Shown: positions 36,401 through 45,299, numbered from the stretch's first letter. The stretch: 64,000 nt of DNA from Puffinus mauretanicus (GCA_023333565.1 JAJKFH010002183.1:1-64000); one strand, 5' to 3'. Made by a program: numbers and translations. Notes: generated by a model from the letters alone, not told the origin.

Positions 36401-39400
36401 CCGTCCCCCTCCCAGCTCCCTCCCTGGCGGGGCTGGGAGGGCGAGCGCCTGGCCGGGAGCCCAGCGCATTCCTCCGGCTGCAGCTCCGAGCGATCCCACG
36501 TGGCCGGAGGAAAGGCCTGCGCTCCAAGCAGTTCCTTGTGTTTCTCTTGGATCTTTGTCAGTGCAGGATAAGTTTCGAGCTCTAAGTCTTGGGGCCTGTT
36601 TCTCCTGCCTCCTTTCTTATTGTTGTTGTTATTTTCAGGTTGGTTTCTGTTATTTTGGGAGGTAGACGGTGCTGCACGTAGAGGCTGGAAAACCCACCCT
36701 GTGCAGCATCGTGCACGGATACAGGAACCAGGCAAAACAACGTGCGGGTTTGCTGAGCTCAGCTGGGGTAGATTTATGGGGGCCGGCAGGCATGCCACCC
36801 CCGTGGGGAGCCGAGGAGGGGCTGTCTGAACCCGCAGCGTGGGCTTTCCTCCTGGTGCTGCCAGAGGTGCAGATGCCCCGCTTTGGGCTTCGGGCAGGGG
36901 CTATACATCCGTTGGCGTAGCCGAGGGATGTGGCTGCAGGCGTGATGGCCTCTGGTGCCCTGCAGGAGTAAGCAAGCCACCAAGCTCGTTGGTCCGTGAG
37001 TCCGAACGGCAGGGAGGTGAAGCGAAGGGAAAGGGGGTCTTGCCAAAGGGGCGGTTTTAGGGGCCATCTCCAGGGGCTATGGAGAGGACGGCACGTTAGC
37101 CAGGGCTTTGTTCAATGCCTCTGTGCAGGAGAGCGTGAGCCAGCCCTTCCCACACCAGTGTCTTCCCAGTTCTTGACGAGCAGGATCAGGCACTGAAATA
37201 TCCAATCTGGTTTGGGGGCTGAATCCAAAGTCTGAAGCAGTTCCCGTTGCAGTGAGCCAGGGGACGGCTGGAAATGGAGCCGAGAGGTAATCCAGGCTGG
37301 ACTTGATCGGCGTGTCAGCCTGTTTGCACGGAGATCTGCGAGGAGCTGGCGCGGGAGGGTGGGGGTGAGTCCGCGGTGCCACCTCTGCGCTCTGCAGTGG
37401 CTTTTGCAGGCTGCTGGCTCCGTTCAGAGGTTACAAGTGTGCGTATCCGGGTGTCTGCGGGTGCCTGGCTGGCTCTGGGACTACAAAGTCAGTCTGGGAC
37501 CTAAAATGTCACCTGGGCGCTCTCAGCTACTGATACCATCCTTGTGTAATGAAAGACCATGGGGAGACCGCCTGGCTCGCCCGCTCTGCACCGGCTCAGC
37601 GCAGGATGAGCTCCCCCTGTCTCTAATTGCATTCCTGATTGTAACCAGACCCCCAAAATCCTTCCAGATGGAAGGAGAACACGTAGCCACGTGGCGTGTT
37701 TGCAGTGCCCCTTCTGCAAGGGGCTCGCCCTCCTTACGCTGACGGCTCCAGATCCGCTGGTGCAAACGAGAGGGCAGGTAATCGGTCCGGGTGGGCACAG
37801 GCTGGGACCTTTTCCCTTTGCTCCAGCGCGCCTGCGTGCGTGCTTCCAAAAAGCAGAGCCCGGTCTGCATCTGGGGGGGTGGCTGGTTTGGAGAGGCGAT
37901 AGATTTTTGGGTTTGGGTTGGGGTGATGGTGAAGCACCAGCCTGGCTGCGGGCTGCCTGGGTTGATGCCCGCGCTGCACTGAGTTAGTGGAATGGGCTCC
38001 GACGCCCTGCAGGGTTGGCTTTGTTGGGTTGTTCCCCTAAAAATAGTGTATGAGTTTGGCTGGGGGTGGGAGGCCGGCTGGGGGGTTTCTCTGGGCTGGA
38101 TCCGCTTCCTTTGCCAGCCTGCAACGTAGGGCTGGCGCAGAGCAGTTTATTGCCATAGGAAGCGACGGGAGCGGGCGCACAGGCTGGGTTTGGGTTTGCA
38201 GCTTTGTTGGAGAAGGCTGATCCTCCGTGCTCCCCGAGAGCTGAGCCTCCACCCAGGAATCAGATTTCAGCATCTCTTCCCCTTGCACAGAGGCAGTATC
38301 CTCAGAGGCCGCTCTCCCAAGCTGTCTGTGTCCCTGTCCCCTGGACCAGGCGCTGCCGTGACTCCTTTTCCAAGGAGCATAAGCAGACACCAGAAAGCAA
38401 CTTCTTCACTTCGGGTTACGTGCCTGGCAGCCACATTCCCCATTGCCTGGTGCAGCTTGCATTGTCTTATTGTCCTGTTCAATCCCAAAGCAACGCCCAG
38501 CTCGTGTAACTTCATCTCGCTCTCAGCCTGAACCGCCTTGGCACCAGGTTCTTGCAGAGATTCCGGGGCGAGCGCTTGGTGGGTGTGCAGCAGTTAAACA
38601 CAGGTCTCTCTCCCCAAGGCGAGCAGTGTTTAGGATGGAGAGGGAAGATGCTGCTGCTGGGCATTGCTCACGAGAGCCTCTTGGCTCAGCTGGGAGCTGC
38701 CGCTGTGGTGGGAGTGCAGCTCCTCTGCCCGTGTCTCCTTCACGTGTTCCTCTGCTCTTCTCTCCTAGATAATGGCCGATCTTCTTGCCAATGGGATCGA
38801 CGTGTATCCTCAGAAGGAGTTTGATGAAGACTCTGAAGATCGGCTAGTCAACGAGAAATTCAGGGTTAGTGCGTGGTGTTGCGCTTGGATGTGTTTGGAT
38901 GGGCCCTGCAGCTCCGGGTGCTGGTGATGTCCTGGGGGGTCTCCTGCAAAGTGCCTCTATTTTCTTTCCAAAGCTGCCCCTGTCCGGGGGGTCTGCCCAG
39001 GACCAAGGATCACAGCAGGGACAGAAAGAGGGTGAGGAAGGTACCTGGGGAAGGTGTCCTCTCCCGTCCGTGTCGCTGCTCCGTCCCCCAGCCCCGTTCC
39101 TCCAAGGTGCCCTCAGCGGGCAGGGGGTCCCGTGGCCCCTTGCCCTGCCCCAGGGGCAGGGGGTGCCAGTGTCTGCCCACCCCAGGCGAGGGGAGCAGCC
39201 TTCCCGGCACCGGGAGGTAATTTGCCTGTAGGCTGCTCTGCTTTCCTGGCTGTCAGTTCCTTGCTGTAGGAAGTAGCTAACAATTTTTTGGCTCAATAAA
39301 GTGGATTGGACAAATTCAAGGAAGAAAAAAGTCTTCCAGGGACTCTTAAGTACAAAGACACCACCTTGGATCGGGAAATGACTGAGCCACAGGTTGCCAG

Positions 39401-42400
39401 ATGCTGGGGGCGATTCCCGGGGAAGCGTCATGATACCTTTGCCCTGGCTGTACGCTGGTCCTGCCAATGGGGTGCTGGGCTAGACTGGTTTTGGGCTGAT
39501 TTTAGACTGCTTTTGGGCTGGGCACATGTGCGGGAGATGCTGCTGCCCGGGTCCTGGCAGGCAATGGTGCTCAGGAGCATCAGGGACAAACCAGCTCACC
39601 CCATGAAACTCTCCTGAAAACAGCTTGACTTAGGACTTTGCTCGCCACCTTGGTTTCCTGACCCGTTGTCGCGAGGAAAACGTAACCGTTTTTTTCTCTT
39701 TCCTCAGGAAATGATCCCGTTTGCAGTGGTGGGCAGTGACCAGGAGTACCAGGTTAATGGAAGAAGAATCCTTGGAAGGAAGACCAAGTGGGGCACCATT
39801 GAAGGTACCTTGTCCTTGTTTCCCTACCTCTTGAGCCCATCTCCCCGCCCTGACAGAAGGTGCTGAGATCCCAAACCAGCAGTAGAAGTCGAGGTGTGTA
39901 TAGTGCTTCCCTGCCCCTCCACAGAAAATCACTTCCCCGGTGGTTGGGGACTGAAAACGCCTTGGCCAATGCTCCTGTGCCGAGCTCCTGGGCCTTTGTG
40001 CGGCTCGGGGGCTGCGGAGTGCCGGAGGGGACGCTTCTGGGTTTCTTGTGGCCTGGCTTCTGCTGGTTGCACAGTTAAATGCCCAATGGCTGGCTTTGAG
40101 GGCACACGGGTGCAGCGCTGACATCTCTGTCTCGAGCCCAGATTAGAGCCTTTCCCCTGGCACCTGTAGGTCCCTGCACCCTCCACCACGCATTTGGCTG
40201 GTGCCCTTGGAGGATCTCGTCCTTCTTCCGCCTTCATCCCATCATCTTCCTTTTTTATCCCCCATTTTAAATCATGGTTTAAAGGCTAGATGGAGGCTCC
40301 TGGCTCCAGTATATCTACACGTTTCCCTGTCCCTGAGAGCCAACTGGCACGTCTCCAGTGCCACCCGTCTTATCTTCCTCCCCTTCATTTCATAGGTTTC
40401 TCTCGTTTATGACTCGTCTTAATAGGAATCCTGCGTTGAGGGATGGCTTAACAAAGGTGCCAGGCAAATCAGTGTATTTTAAAGCTCTGCTGCCCTCTTG
40501 TGCTCTGTCCTTGGAAGCTCCGAGTTTAACGGGGCTCATTAAACCACTCACCTTCTGCATGCGGCAGCTGCCTTCAGCACGGGGAGGCCCCGGGACCCAG
40601 CCATGGCCGCGGGCAGCCTTTGCAGAAGAGTGGTGTTTGCTGTCTTGCCATTTCTGCATTATGTTCAAGCCTGTTTGGGGGGAAAAAAAATCAAAAAAAG
40701 GGAGTTGATCCTTTAAATTCAAATGCCTGGTAAACTGCGAGCCGTCAGACTAATTGTGGTGGAGCAACACCCTTCGATTTTTCCCTCTTGCAAACACTCC
40801 TGCTTTCTCCAGGCCCTGCTCCGACAGCAGTAGCCTCTGTCAGCAGGAGCAGCAGCACCGGCAGCCCGGGCCGCGCAGTCACTGACGTGCTGGGACGGTG
40901 CAGGATGCTCGTGGTGAAGCTGTAGATGAAACGCTTCTCTGGAGCCTTGCCGGCGCTGGCTGCAAAGCTCGCCCTGTCCCTTTCCCTGCCTTGTTTGGGG
41001 CCCACTGAAGCTTGCGGGGGTCCAAAGCGGGGGTCACGGTGGGAGATGCTGCCGGGAGCTCCCTCGTTTGGTGGGAGATGGTGGGAAGGGACCGGGAATG
41101 CTCAGTCAGACCTCACCAGCCAGTTGGTCATGCTGAGCTGGGGCCGGTACCTGGGTAAATCACTGGCCTTACAGCAGCAAAGAGGACTCTTGAGTCCTGC
41201 ACCCTATAGCCCCTGGGGGTAAGTCCCCGTCTCAGCCCTCCACACACTAGTGAAGCTCTGTAGGGTCCTCCTTACCCCGAGTGGTTGCCATGCTCATGCC
41301 GTGGGTGAACGCTGATGGGTTTCTCTCTCTTCCTACCAGTGGAGAACACAACACACTGTGAGTTCGCCTACCTGCGGGACCTCCTCATCAGGTCGGTAGG
41401 ACTGTGCCCTGTCCCTGTAGCCTTCGGTCACCAGGTGGCATCCAAAGAAAGGGGAGAGCCCAGCCCAGCTTGAAGCAGCTGCTGCTTCGCTCTGCTCATC
41501 CACCCATCCACCCTTCCACCCTTCCACCCTTCCACCCATCCACCCTTCCACCCATCCACCCTTCCACCCATCCACCCTTCCACCCATCCACCCTTCCACC
41601 CATCCTTCCACCCACCCACCCACCCTTCCACCCGTCCCCTCCCAGCCTGCTGCAGTGCTGCAGCCCCACTCAATGGGACGTGGCTTCAGGGGGCTTTTCT
41701 CAGCGACGGTGCTGAGTTAAGGGAGGAGACGAGCAGTGGATGGGTCAGGACAGGCTCCAAGGTCGCTGGCAGCGTGCAGTGTGGCTCCAGCTCGCCTGCA
41801 AGCAGCTGGGAAGCCTTTTGGCCTTAGTCATCCCTCAGCAGTCCCAGGTCCTACCCCCAGTCCAAAGCCATCACCCTCCTGCGTCCCAGGACCGTGCCAT
41901 TGGGGGTCTGGGCGACCGCCGGTCCCTCTTGAAAGAGGCGTCCCTGCTGCAGGGAATGGGAGGCTGAGCCCCCTGGGCTTGCTGGAGGGGGCATTGGGCT
42001 CCTCCTAAATTTGGCTGCAAGATAAGCTCTGCACGCGTGAGCCGTTGGCAGAGACTTGTGAGGGGCCACAAAACCTGACCCCAGGGACTCGCAGGGCCGG
42101 CGTCTTCCCGGGCGGGTGTTACGCAGCCCGGGCTCCCGCCTGCCCCAGCACAGGCTGTTGGTACCGGTGAAGGCTTCTGGTCCTGGCTGCCCATAACTGC
42201 CTTTGCTTCCCTCCTGTGCCCTAAAGATGCCGTTAACCAGTAAACCAGGAGGGGAAATTTGGGCTGGAGGGGGTGTTGGAAGGCAGAGGGTGGGGGGTGC
42301 ACGGGGTGGGGTGGCGGAGGCTGGGCTGGCCGAACCTGCGCCCGGCGAGGTGCGATTGCCCCGTCTCCCTTTCCCGCAGGACGCACATGCAGAACATAAA

Positions 42401-42515
42401 GGATATTACCAGCAACATCCACTTCGAAGCCTACAGGGTCAAGAGGCTGAACGAGGGCCAGAGCTCGCTCTCCAACGGCGTGACCGACAAAGAGCTGGTG
42501 GCTAACGAAATGTAA
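24242..42515 (+). CDS. SEPTIN9: Septin-9, GTP-binding cytoskeletal protein (short 335-residue isoform, 9 coding exons)
   Basis: Joining 24242-24401, 28359-28487, 28906-28987, 29670-29807, 36224-36341, 38769-38864, 39708-39804, 41340-41391 and 42380-42515 gives 1,008 nt: 335 residues plus TAA. All introns are GT-AG and phases agree at every junction. Septins bind GTP and assemble into hetero-oligomeric filaments at the cleavage furrow, actin and microtubules; SEPTIN9 usually sits at a defined place in the octamer. Visible parts: N-terminal arm 1-24; basic helix with RRK near 39; P-loop GQSGLGKS at 54-61; G3 DTPGFGD at 111-117; G4 AKAD at 193-196; septin unique element including KTKWGTIE (266-273) and the following [10 protein letters not shown]. 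The tail is short with no coiled coil, as in the SEPT3/9/12 group. Wording such as [15 protein letters not shown] and [16 protein letters not shown] matches SEPTIN9 rather than SEPTIN3 or SEPTIN12. The ATG corresponds to the start of the known 335-residue isoform; longer isoforms are expected from upstream exons. Confidence 0.96.
24402..28358 (+). other. SEPTIN9 intron (3,957 bp)
   Basis: A phase 1 intron that splits the P-loop glycine codon. It contains a poly-G tract near 25,440, a CpG-dense patch at about 26,740-26,960 and otherwise unremarkable unique sequence. No alternative coding exon could be supported. Confidence 0.9.
26740..26960 (+). promoter_or_regulatory. Small CpG-dense patch inside SEPTIN9 intron
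   Basis: About 200 bp with dense CpG (GCCGCATCCGACGCTCGGCG and CCCGCGGCCGCGG). It lies inside an open frame beginning ATGGGGTCC at 26773, but there is no donor in the right phase to join the P-loop exon, so no protein is called. It may be a minor CpG element. Confidence 0.3.
28359..28487 (+). CDS. SEPTIN9: SEPTIN9 exon: P-loop and switch I region
   Basis: The acceptor is CTTTTCCAG at 28358; the donor is ACG|GTGAGG at 28488. It is 129 nt, entering and leaving in phase 1. It encodes the rest of the P-loop (QSGLGKST), helix alpha-1 (LINTLFKSK), and the basic/switch I segment up to KSITH. The nucleotide-binding P-loop is split by the preceding intron exactly at its first glycine. Confidence 0.96.
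28488..28905 (+). other. SEPTIN9 intron (418 bp)
   Basis: A phase 1 intron between the switch I and DTPG exons. Unique sequence; no further feature seen. Confidence 0.95.
28906..28987 (+). CDS. SEPTIN9: SEPTIN9 exon: G3 DTPG motif (switch II)
   Basis: The acceptor is CCGTTTCAG at 28905; the donor is CTG|GTGAGC at 28988. It is 82 nt, phase 1 in and phase 2 out. The split first codon reads Glu (GAG), where mammalian septin-9 has Asp, then [26 protein letters not shown] and a split Cys. DTPG is the G3 motif that contacts Mg2+ and the gamma-phosphate. Confidence 0.96.
28988..29669 (+). other. SEPTIN9 intron (682 bp)
   Basis: A phase 2 intron splitting a Cys codon. GC-rich; the open frames across it are chance. 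Confidence 0.95.
29670..29807 (+). CDS. SEPTIN9: SEPTIN9 exon: [19 protein letters not shown] segment
   Basis: The acceptor is CTCTCCGCAG at 29669; the donor is CTC|GTACGT at 29808. It is 138 nt, phase 2 in and phase 2 out. It encodes [19 protein letters not shown], then [16 protein letters not shown] and YFIPATGH, ending in a split Ser codon. The sequence is close to invariant for SEPTIN9; the Ile in CCIYF, where mammals have Leu, is a conservative change. A second in-register GT four bases downstream (GTACGTAC) would shift the frame, so the first is used. Confidence 0.96.
30365..30395 (+). repeat. Poly(T) tract followed by CCTAG (acceptor-like)
   Basis: A T-rich run of about 26 bases with a single C, immediately followed by CCTAG|G, a near-ideal 3' splice-site sequence. 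It lies about 560 bp inside the longest core intron. No matching in-frame exon follows, so it is treated as a simple repeat and a decoy acceptor. Confidence 0.6.
30935..30961. repeat. 9-bp inverted repeat (hairpin)
   Basis: GTTTAACCC and its reverse complement GGGTTAAAC are separated by 9 bases. A short perfect stem in intronic DNA; no role can be assigned. Confidence 0.6.
31888..31945 (+). repeat. 12-bp tandem repeat (about 4.8 copies)
   Basis: GGCTCGGCACAG repeats four times exactly and then runs into a partial fifth copy (GGCTCGGCAT). A minisatellite-like repeat in the longest core intron. Confidence 0.9.
32737..32802 (+). repeat. 20-bp tandem repeat (3.3 copies)
   Basis: GCGTGTGCCCGGCCACCATA is repeated three times without a mismatch, followed by a partial copy (GCGTGT). 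Zero divergence implies a recent expansion, probably polymorphic in copy number. Confidence 0.92.
36224..36341 (+). CDS. SEPTIN9: SEPTIN9 exon: G4 AKAD motif
   Basis: The acceptor is TTTTTCAG at 36223; the donor is AGG|GTAAGG at 36342. It is 118 nt, phase 2 in and phase 0 out. It encodes [17 protein letters not shown], the hydrophobic strand IVPVI, the AKAD guanine-specificity motif, and [13 protein letters not shown]. It follows the longest internal intron of the gene (6,416 bp). The DY pair replaces VH of the human protein on a surface helix. Confidence 0.96.
36342..38768 (+). other. SEPTIN9 intron (2,427 bp)
   Basis: A phase 0 intron. Unique sequence with no recognisable exon or mobile element. 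Confidence 0.95.
38769..38864 (+). CDS. SEPTIN9: SEPTIN9 exon: [15 protein letters not shown] to KFR
   Basis: The acceptor is TTCTCTCCTAG at 38768; the donor is AGG|GTTAGT at 38865, the weakest donor of the gene because it lacks the usual A or G at position +3. It is 96 nt, exactly 32 codons, phase 0 on both sides. It encodes the helix [10 protein letters not shown], then [21 protein letters not shown] and Arg. Confidence 0.95.
38865..39707 (+). other. SEPTIN9 intron (843 bp)
   Basis: A phase 0 intron beginning with the non-standard donor GTTAGT. GC-rich 5' half; no other feature seen. Confidence 0.95.
39708..39804 (+). CDS. SEPTIN9: SEPTIN9 exon: septin unique element, first half
   Basis: The acceptor is TTTCCTCAG at 39707; the donor is AAG|GTACCT at 39805. 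It is 97 nt, phase 0 in and phase 1 out. It encodes [11 protein letters not shown] (the G5-like region), then the beta-meander and [10 protein letters not shown], the start of the septin unique element that shapes the G interface. The tryptophan is at residue 269. Confidence 0.96.
39805..41339 (+). other. SEPTIN9 intron (1,535 bp)
   Basis: A phase 1 intron. It contains a CTCF-like motif near 40,490 (on the minus strand, CACAAGAGGGCAGC) but no exon or mobile element that can be recognised. Confidence 0.95.
41340..41391 (+). CDS. SEPTIN9: SEPTIN9 exon: septin unique element, second half (52 nt)
   Basis: The acceptor is TCTTCCTACCAG at 41339; the donor is CAG|GTCGGT at 41392. It is 52 nt, phase 1 in and phase 2 out, encoding [16 protein letters not shown] with split Val and Arg codons at the ends. 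[16 protein letters not shown] is a hallmark of septins. A small exon with a non-standard donor tail, and a minisatellite starts about 110 bp downstream. Confidence 0.95.
41428..41441 (+). promoter_or_regulatory. CTCF-like motif TCACCAGGTGGCAT
   Basis: It matches the common CTCF core at about 12 of 14 positions (CACCAGGTGGCA) and lies between a coding exon and the minisatellite. Single motif matches of this quality occur by chance, so this is a candidate only. Confidence 0.25.
41500..41634 (+). repeat. CCACCCAT/CCACCCTT minisatellite
   Basis: About 135 bp of an 8-bp unit, CCACCCWT, in which A and T variants often alternate to give a 16-bp higher-order unit; two deletions break the phase toward the 3' end. 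It starts about 108 bp after the 52-nt exon. Long open frames on both strands here (repetitive GWVEGW-type peptides) come from the repeat and are not genes. Confidence 0.95.
42380..42515 (+). CDS. SEPTIN9: SEPTIN9 terminal coding exon and stop codon
   Basis: The acceptor is TTTCCCGCAG at 42379. The coding part encodes [26 protein letters not shown] and then a divergent tail [18 protein letters not shown], with TAA at 42513-42515. The NC-interface helix is conserved, and the last 15-18 residues are the most divergent part of the protein against the human sequence, although the final Glu-Met is shared. There is no coiled-coil heptad pattern, consistent with the SEPT3 subgroup. Confidence 0.96.
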
Positions 42516-43051
42516 CCGTCTCGCTCCGTAGCCAGGACCTTGCTCGCTCACGCTCGCTATTTGTCCCCTCTTCCCCCTTTATTTTTATATAAATCCTCTG
42601 CCACTGTCCCTCTTCCCGCCCCCCCAACCCCCCGCCAATGTTAACTGACCAAATAACCAGACGCCGTCTCTGTCGTGCGGAGTGGGGCGACCGCTCATCC
42701 CCCCCGCTTTGTGGCACGGGTTTTCTTCTCAGCCCCCGCTCCCGTGTCCCTGGGCTGGGGACCGTCCCCCCGCGGAGGTCGGGCTCTCGCTGGCCCGACA
42801 GCCGAGCTCGGGGGAGCAGGTCCGCGGGGCCGGTGGGGTTGGGGTGCCCCCGGGAGCCCCGCCGGCCCCTCCGTGCAGAGGCTCTGCTCCGTCCGTGGAA
42901 GGCAAGGGTTTCTGCAGGTGAACGTAGCCTTCGGAAGCAAGGTACGGTGGTGTGAAGAGAACAAGACGGTGCCATCCTTGTCTCCTGCCGCCTCTGCAGC
43001 CCCCCGGGACCCGCCAGCCCCCACCCCAACCCCTCTACCCTGCCTACATGC

Positions 43052-43057
43052 AATAAA
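43052..43057 (+). terminator. Possible proximal poly(A) signal AATAAA
   Basis: A canonical hexamer (CAATAAACTGG) about 540 bp after the stop codon. It is followed by a moderately G/T-rich stretch (GGGAGTGTTTAGGTG). Use here would give a short 3' UTR lacking the AUUUA and the AT-rich distal part. Confidence 0.4.
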
Positions 43058-44439
43058 CTGGGAGTGTTTAGGTGTCACCTCGCCTGTCACCGACCCCCGG
43101 CCAGGCAGAGCGACCTGCTTTGGGAGAAGTGCCTTTTCAGACTGTTACCTTGCAATAGCGTGGGAGGGGAGGGAGCTGCCTCGTCTGTCTGTGCAGCCTG
43201 CAAAGGGCCTGCGACACTTTGTAGAGACCCCTCTTCCCTCTCCCTTGGACCACAGATGTGGCTGATGTCCTGGGAACACTTGTATATTTATTTTTCATTC
43301 AGTTGAGTGGGTTTTTTTTCCGCTGAAGGCTCGGGGTATGTTTGTCCAAAGGGGGCTGAGAGTGGAACGTCTCTGCAAAGCGGTGGTGGGAGGCGGAGGG
43401 TTGTCCTGCCTGACCCTTGTGATCCTCGGGCTTTTCCCTACGTCAGAGGAGGCTGTCGGGTATTTTTTAATTATTTTTTTAAATTTTTTGGATCCCCTGT
43501 GTGCCGTGTGTACATGTAACACGCTCCTCTGTTTCGCTAGTCCTTGCGCAAGGGGACTGTGCATGTGCGGACCGAGCCCTGCAGCCGCGGGGGGGGCTGG
43601 GGCGGCGTTTGCGGGTGCTGCGCCCCATGGCCCCCCCTGCTCTGCCCCCCGCGCCTCCCCCTGCAGTGAGTCCCCGCTGAATAAGACCCTGCCAGGGGCT
43701 CGGTTCAATAACACCGTGACACAGGAGCGGGTGGTCCTGGAGCAGAGCTCTGCAGTCCTGCCCCCCCGCCCCAGCTCCGCTTGCCTTTCTGTTGTCCGCT
43801 CCGTCAGTCTCCGTATCCTCTCTAAGGGATAAAATTTTCTGCAAATCACCCTTTTTTTTGGGGGGCACATACTGAAATGGCAGCGTGTCCCACCCTCAGG
43901 CGCTGGAAGGGGCCTGCAGAGCCCACCCGATGGTCTCCATGGGGGGCAGAGCCACCTTCTCCAGCGCAGGTGCCCAGGAGGAAGGAGGAGGTTGCTCTCA
44001 TCTCGGTGGGGATGCCCAGATAACGTTGCTCAGCGGAGGGTTTGCAGGGGCTCCCCCCACGTGTGTCCCCCCAGCAGCCAAAGGGGGGGTGCATCGCAAG
44101 GAGAATCCGCTCTCCCCCTTAACTCATGTTCCCCCCCCCCCCACAACAGCACGACGGAGCTGTTGGGGAAGAACAACTATCTACTTGCTGACTTGCTATA
44201 TTTTAGCAAAAACCAAACCAAAAAAAGTGTATTAACTGAAAAACTATATATATTTCAAGCGTTAAAAGAAGACTATGAAAGGGGAGAAAATCTCTTGTGT
44301 GAGGCACTTCTGCAAATGTCATCTTAAACTTCTTTTTTCCTCTAGTCGTTATCTCAAGCTGGGCCAAGCAAGACACGCCGCTTTCTCCTTTGTAACCTGA
44401 TTTTTTTTTTTTTTTTGAAGAAAAAAAGGAAAATAATAC

Positions 44440-44445
44440 AATAAA
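44440..44445 (+). terminator. Alternative poly(A) signal AATAAA
   Basis: AATAAA embedded in an A-rich stretch inside the 3' UTR, 113 bp before the distal signal. It may be used for a slightly shorter mRNA. The A-rich context also makes it a likely internal-priming site for oligo-dT, which would mimic a poly(A) end. Confidence 0.4.
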
Positions 44446-44552
44446 AAAAACTTCATCCAGATCTATTAAAATGGCCTTTTGGGGGTTATAAGCATTATGA
44501 CAAATTTAGTCCATTTTTGTATAAATAATAGTGTTTAATATGTATTTCCCAA

Positions 44553-44558
44553 AATAAA
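44553..44558 (+). terminator. SEPTIN9: Distal poly(A) signal AATAAA of SEPTIN9
   Basis: A canonical AATAAA closes an AT-rich 3' UTR end. It is followed within about 40 bases by G/T-rich sequence (GGCTCGTTTGG and on), fitting a cleavage site near 44,575. A second AATAAA at 44,440-44,445 lies 113 bp upstream. After this point the texture changes to intergenic. Confidence 0.75.
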
Positions 44559-44577
44559 TGTTTCCAATGCAAATAGA

Positions 44578-45150
44578 AGGAGGCTCGTTTGGAAACATCT
44601 GTTCCAGGCGCGGTGTGATCGTTGCTGCATGGACCCTGCGGAGCTGAGGGTGACGGGAGAGCCCAGCTCGGAGCTGCTGTGCTCTGCCCACTTTGGGGGG
44701 AAGGTTTTAGCTATTCCTAACCCCCTCAACTCTTCCTACCCCCGATATCTGCCTCAGGTACTCTACAAAATGCTGGAGCTGCTGGTGCTGAGCAGCCTGA
44801 GGACCAAGCCAGCACGGCCGCTGTGTCCTTGCAAATCCCGCGGGAGGCAGGTGGGTCCCCTCCCTCTGCTTCCATGGCGAAGCTGTTTCCACCGCAGTTG
44901 CTGGTATTTTTATGAAGAAGTGGGTTGCACCTAGTTGAGGGGCAGGCAGCAGCTTGCCTTTCACACAAATGTGGCTTTGGCTTCGCAGGCAGGTGGTCTT
45001 CAAAACCTTTCGCGACTGCAGGGTGGTCCTCGGGATGCCCTTGGAAGTTGGCTTCACTTTGAGGACTTGCCTTCCTGAAAACGTTCTTCCCTGGTGTCGC
45101 GGATGAGACCATCCAGACTGGAGGTTTAATTGGTCTATTGTATCCCCCCC
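44578..45150. other. Intergenic sequence after SEPTIN9, nothing recognised
   Basis: Mixed-composition unique DNA with short chance open frames. No promoter, exon or repeat could be supported. Confidence 0.6.
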
Positions 45151-45164
45151 CCAAGCCAGTTGGA

Positions 45165-45293
45165 CTCAAAAGCCATCTGGACATGGTCCTGGGCAGCTGG
45201 CTCTAGGGGACCCTGCTTGGGCAGGGGTTGGACCAGATGACTTCCAGAGGTCCCTTCCAACCTCAACCCCTCTGGGATTCTGTGGTTCTGGAA
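45165..45293 (+). mobile_element. CR1 LINE 3'-end fragment
   Basis: The order of motifs ACATGGTCCTGGGCAG, GACCCTGCTTGGGCAGGGG, TTGGACCAGATGACTTCCAG, AGGTCCCTTCCAACCTCA and terminal ATTCTGTGGTTCTGG is the familiar 3' end of avian CR1 retrotransposons, in + orientation. About 130 bp is recognisable; weaker similarity may extend 5' to about 45,100. It is 5'-truncated, as most CR1 copies are, with no ORF left. CR1 is the dominant interspersed repeat of birds, which supports the organism call. Confidence 0.88.
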
Positions 45294-45299
45294 CTGTAC

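Larger units (their letters stand above)
41392..42379 (+). other. SEPTIN9 intron (988 bp) with minisatellite
   Basis: A phase 2 intron splitting an Arg codon. It contains a CTCF-like motif and the CCACCCWT minisatellite described separately; the rest is unique, GC-rich sequence. Confidence 0.95.
42516..44577 (+). other. SEPTIN9: SEPTIN9 3' untranslated region
   Basis: About 2.06 kb from the stop codon to the last AATAAA plus roughly 20 bases. The first 1.5 kb is GC-rich with several C-runs; the last 400 bp (about 44,160-44,577) becomes AT-rich, with ATATATATAT-like stretches, a 16-T run at 44,401-44,416 and an A-rich stretch. An AUUUA pentamer lies at 43,286-43,290. The length resembles the mammalian SEPTIN9 3' UTR. 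Open frames in this region are short and judged non-coding. The exact cleavage site is inferred. Confidence 0.8.

Noticed and set aside
41333..41673. Repetitive Trp/Gly/Val-rich frames on the minus strand
   Set aside because: They are translations of the CCACCCWT minisatellite, and one overlaps the real SEPTIN9 exon antisense.
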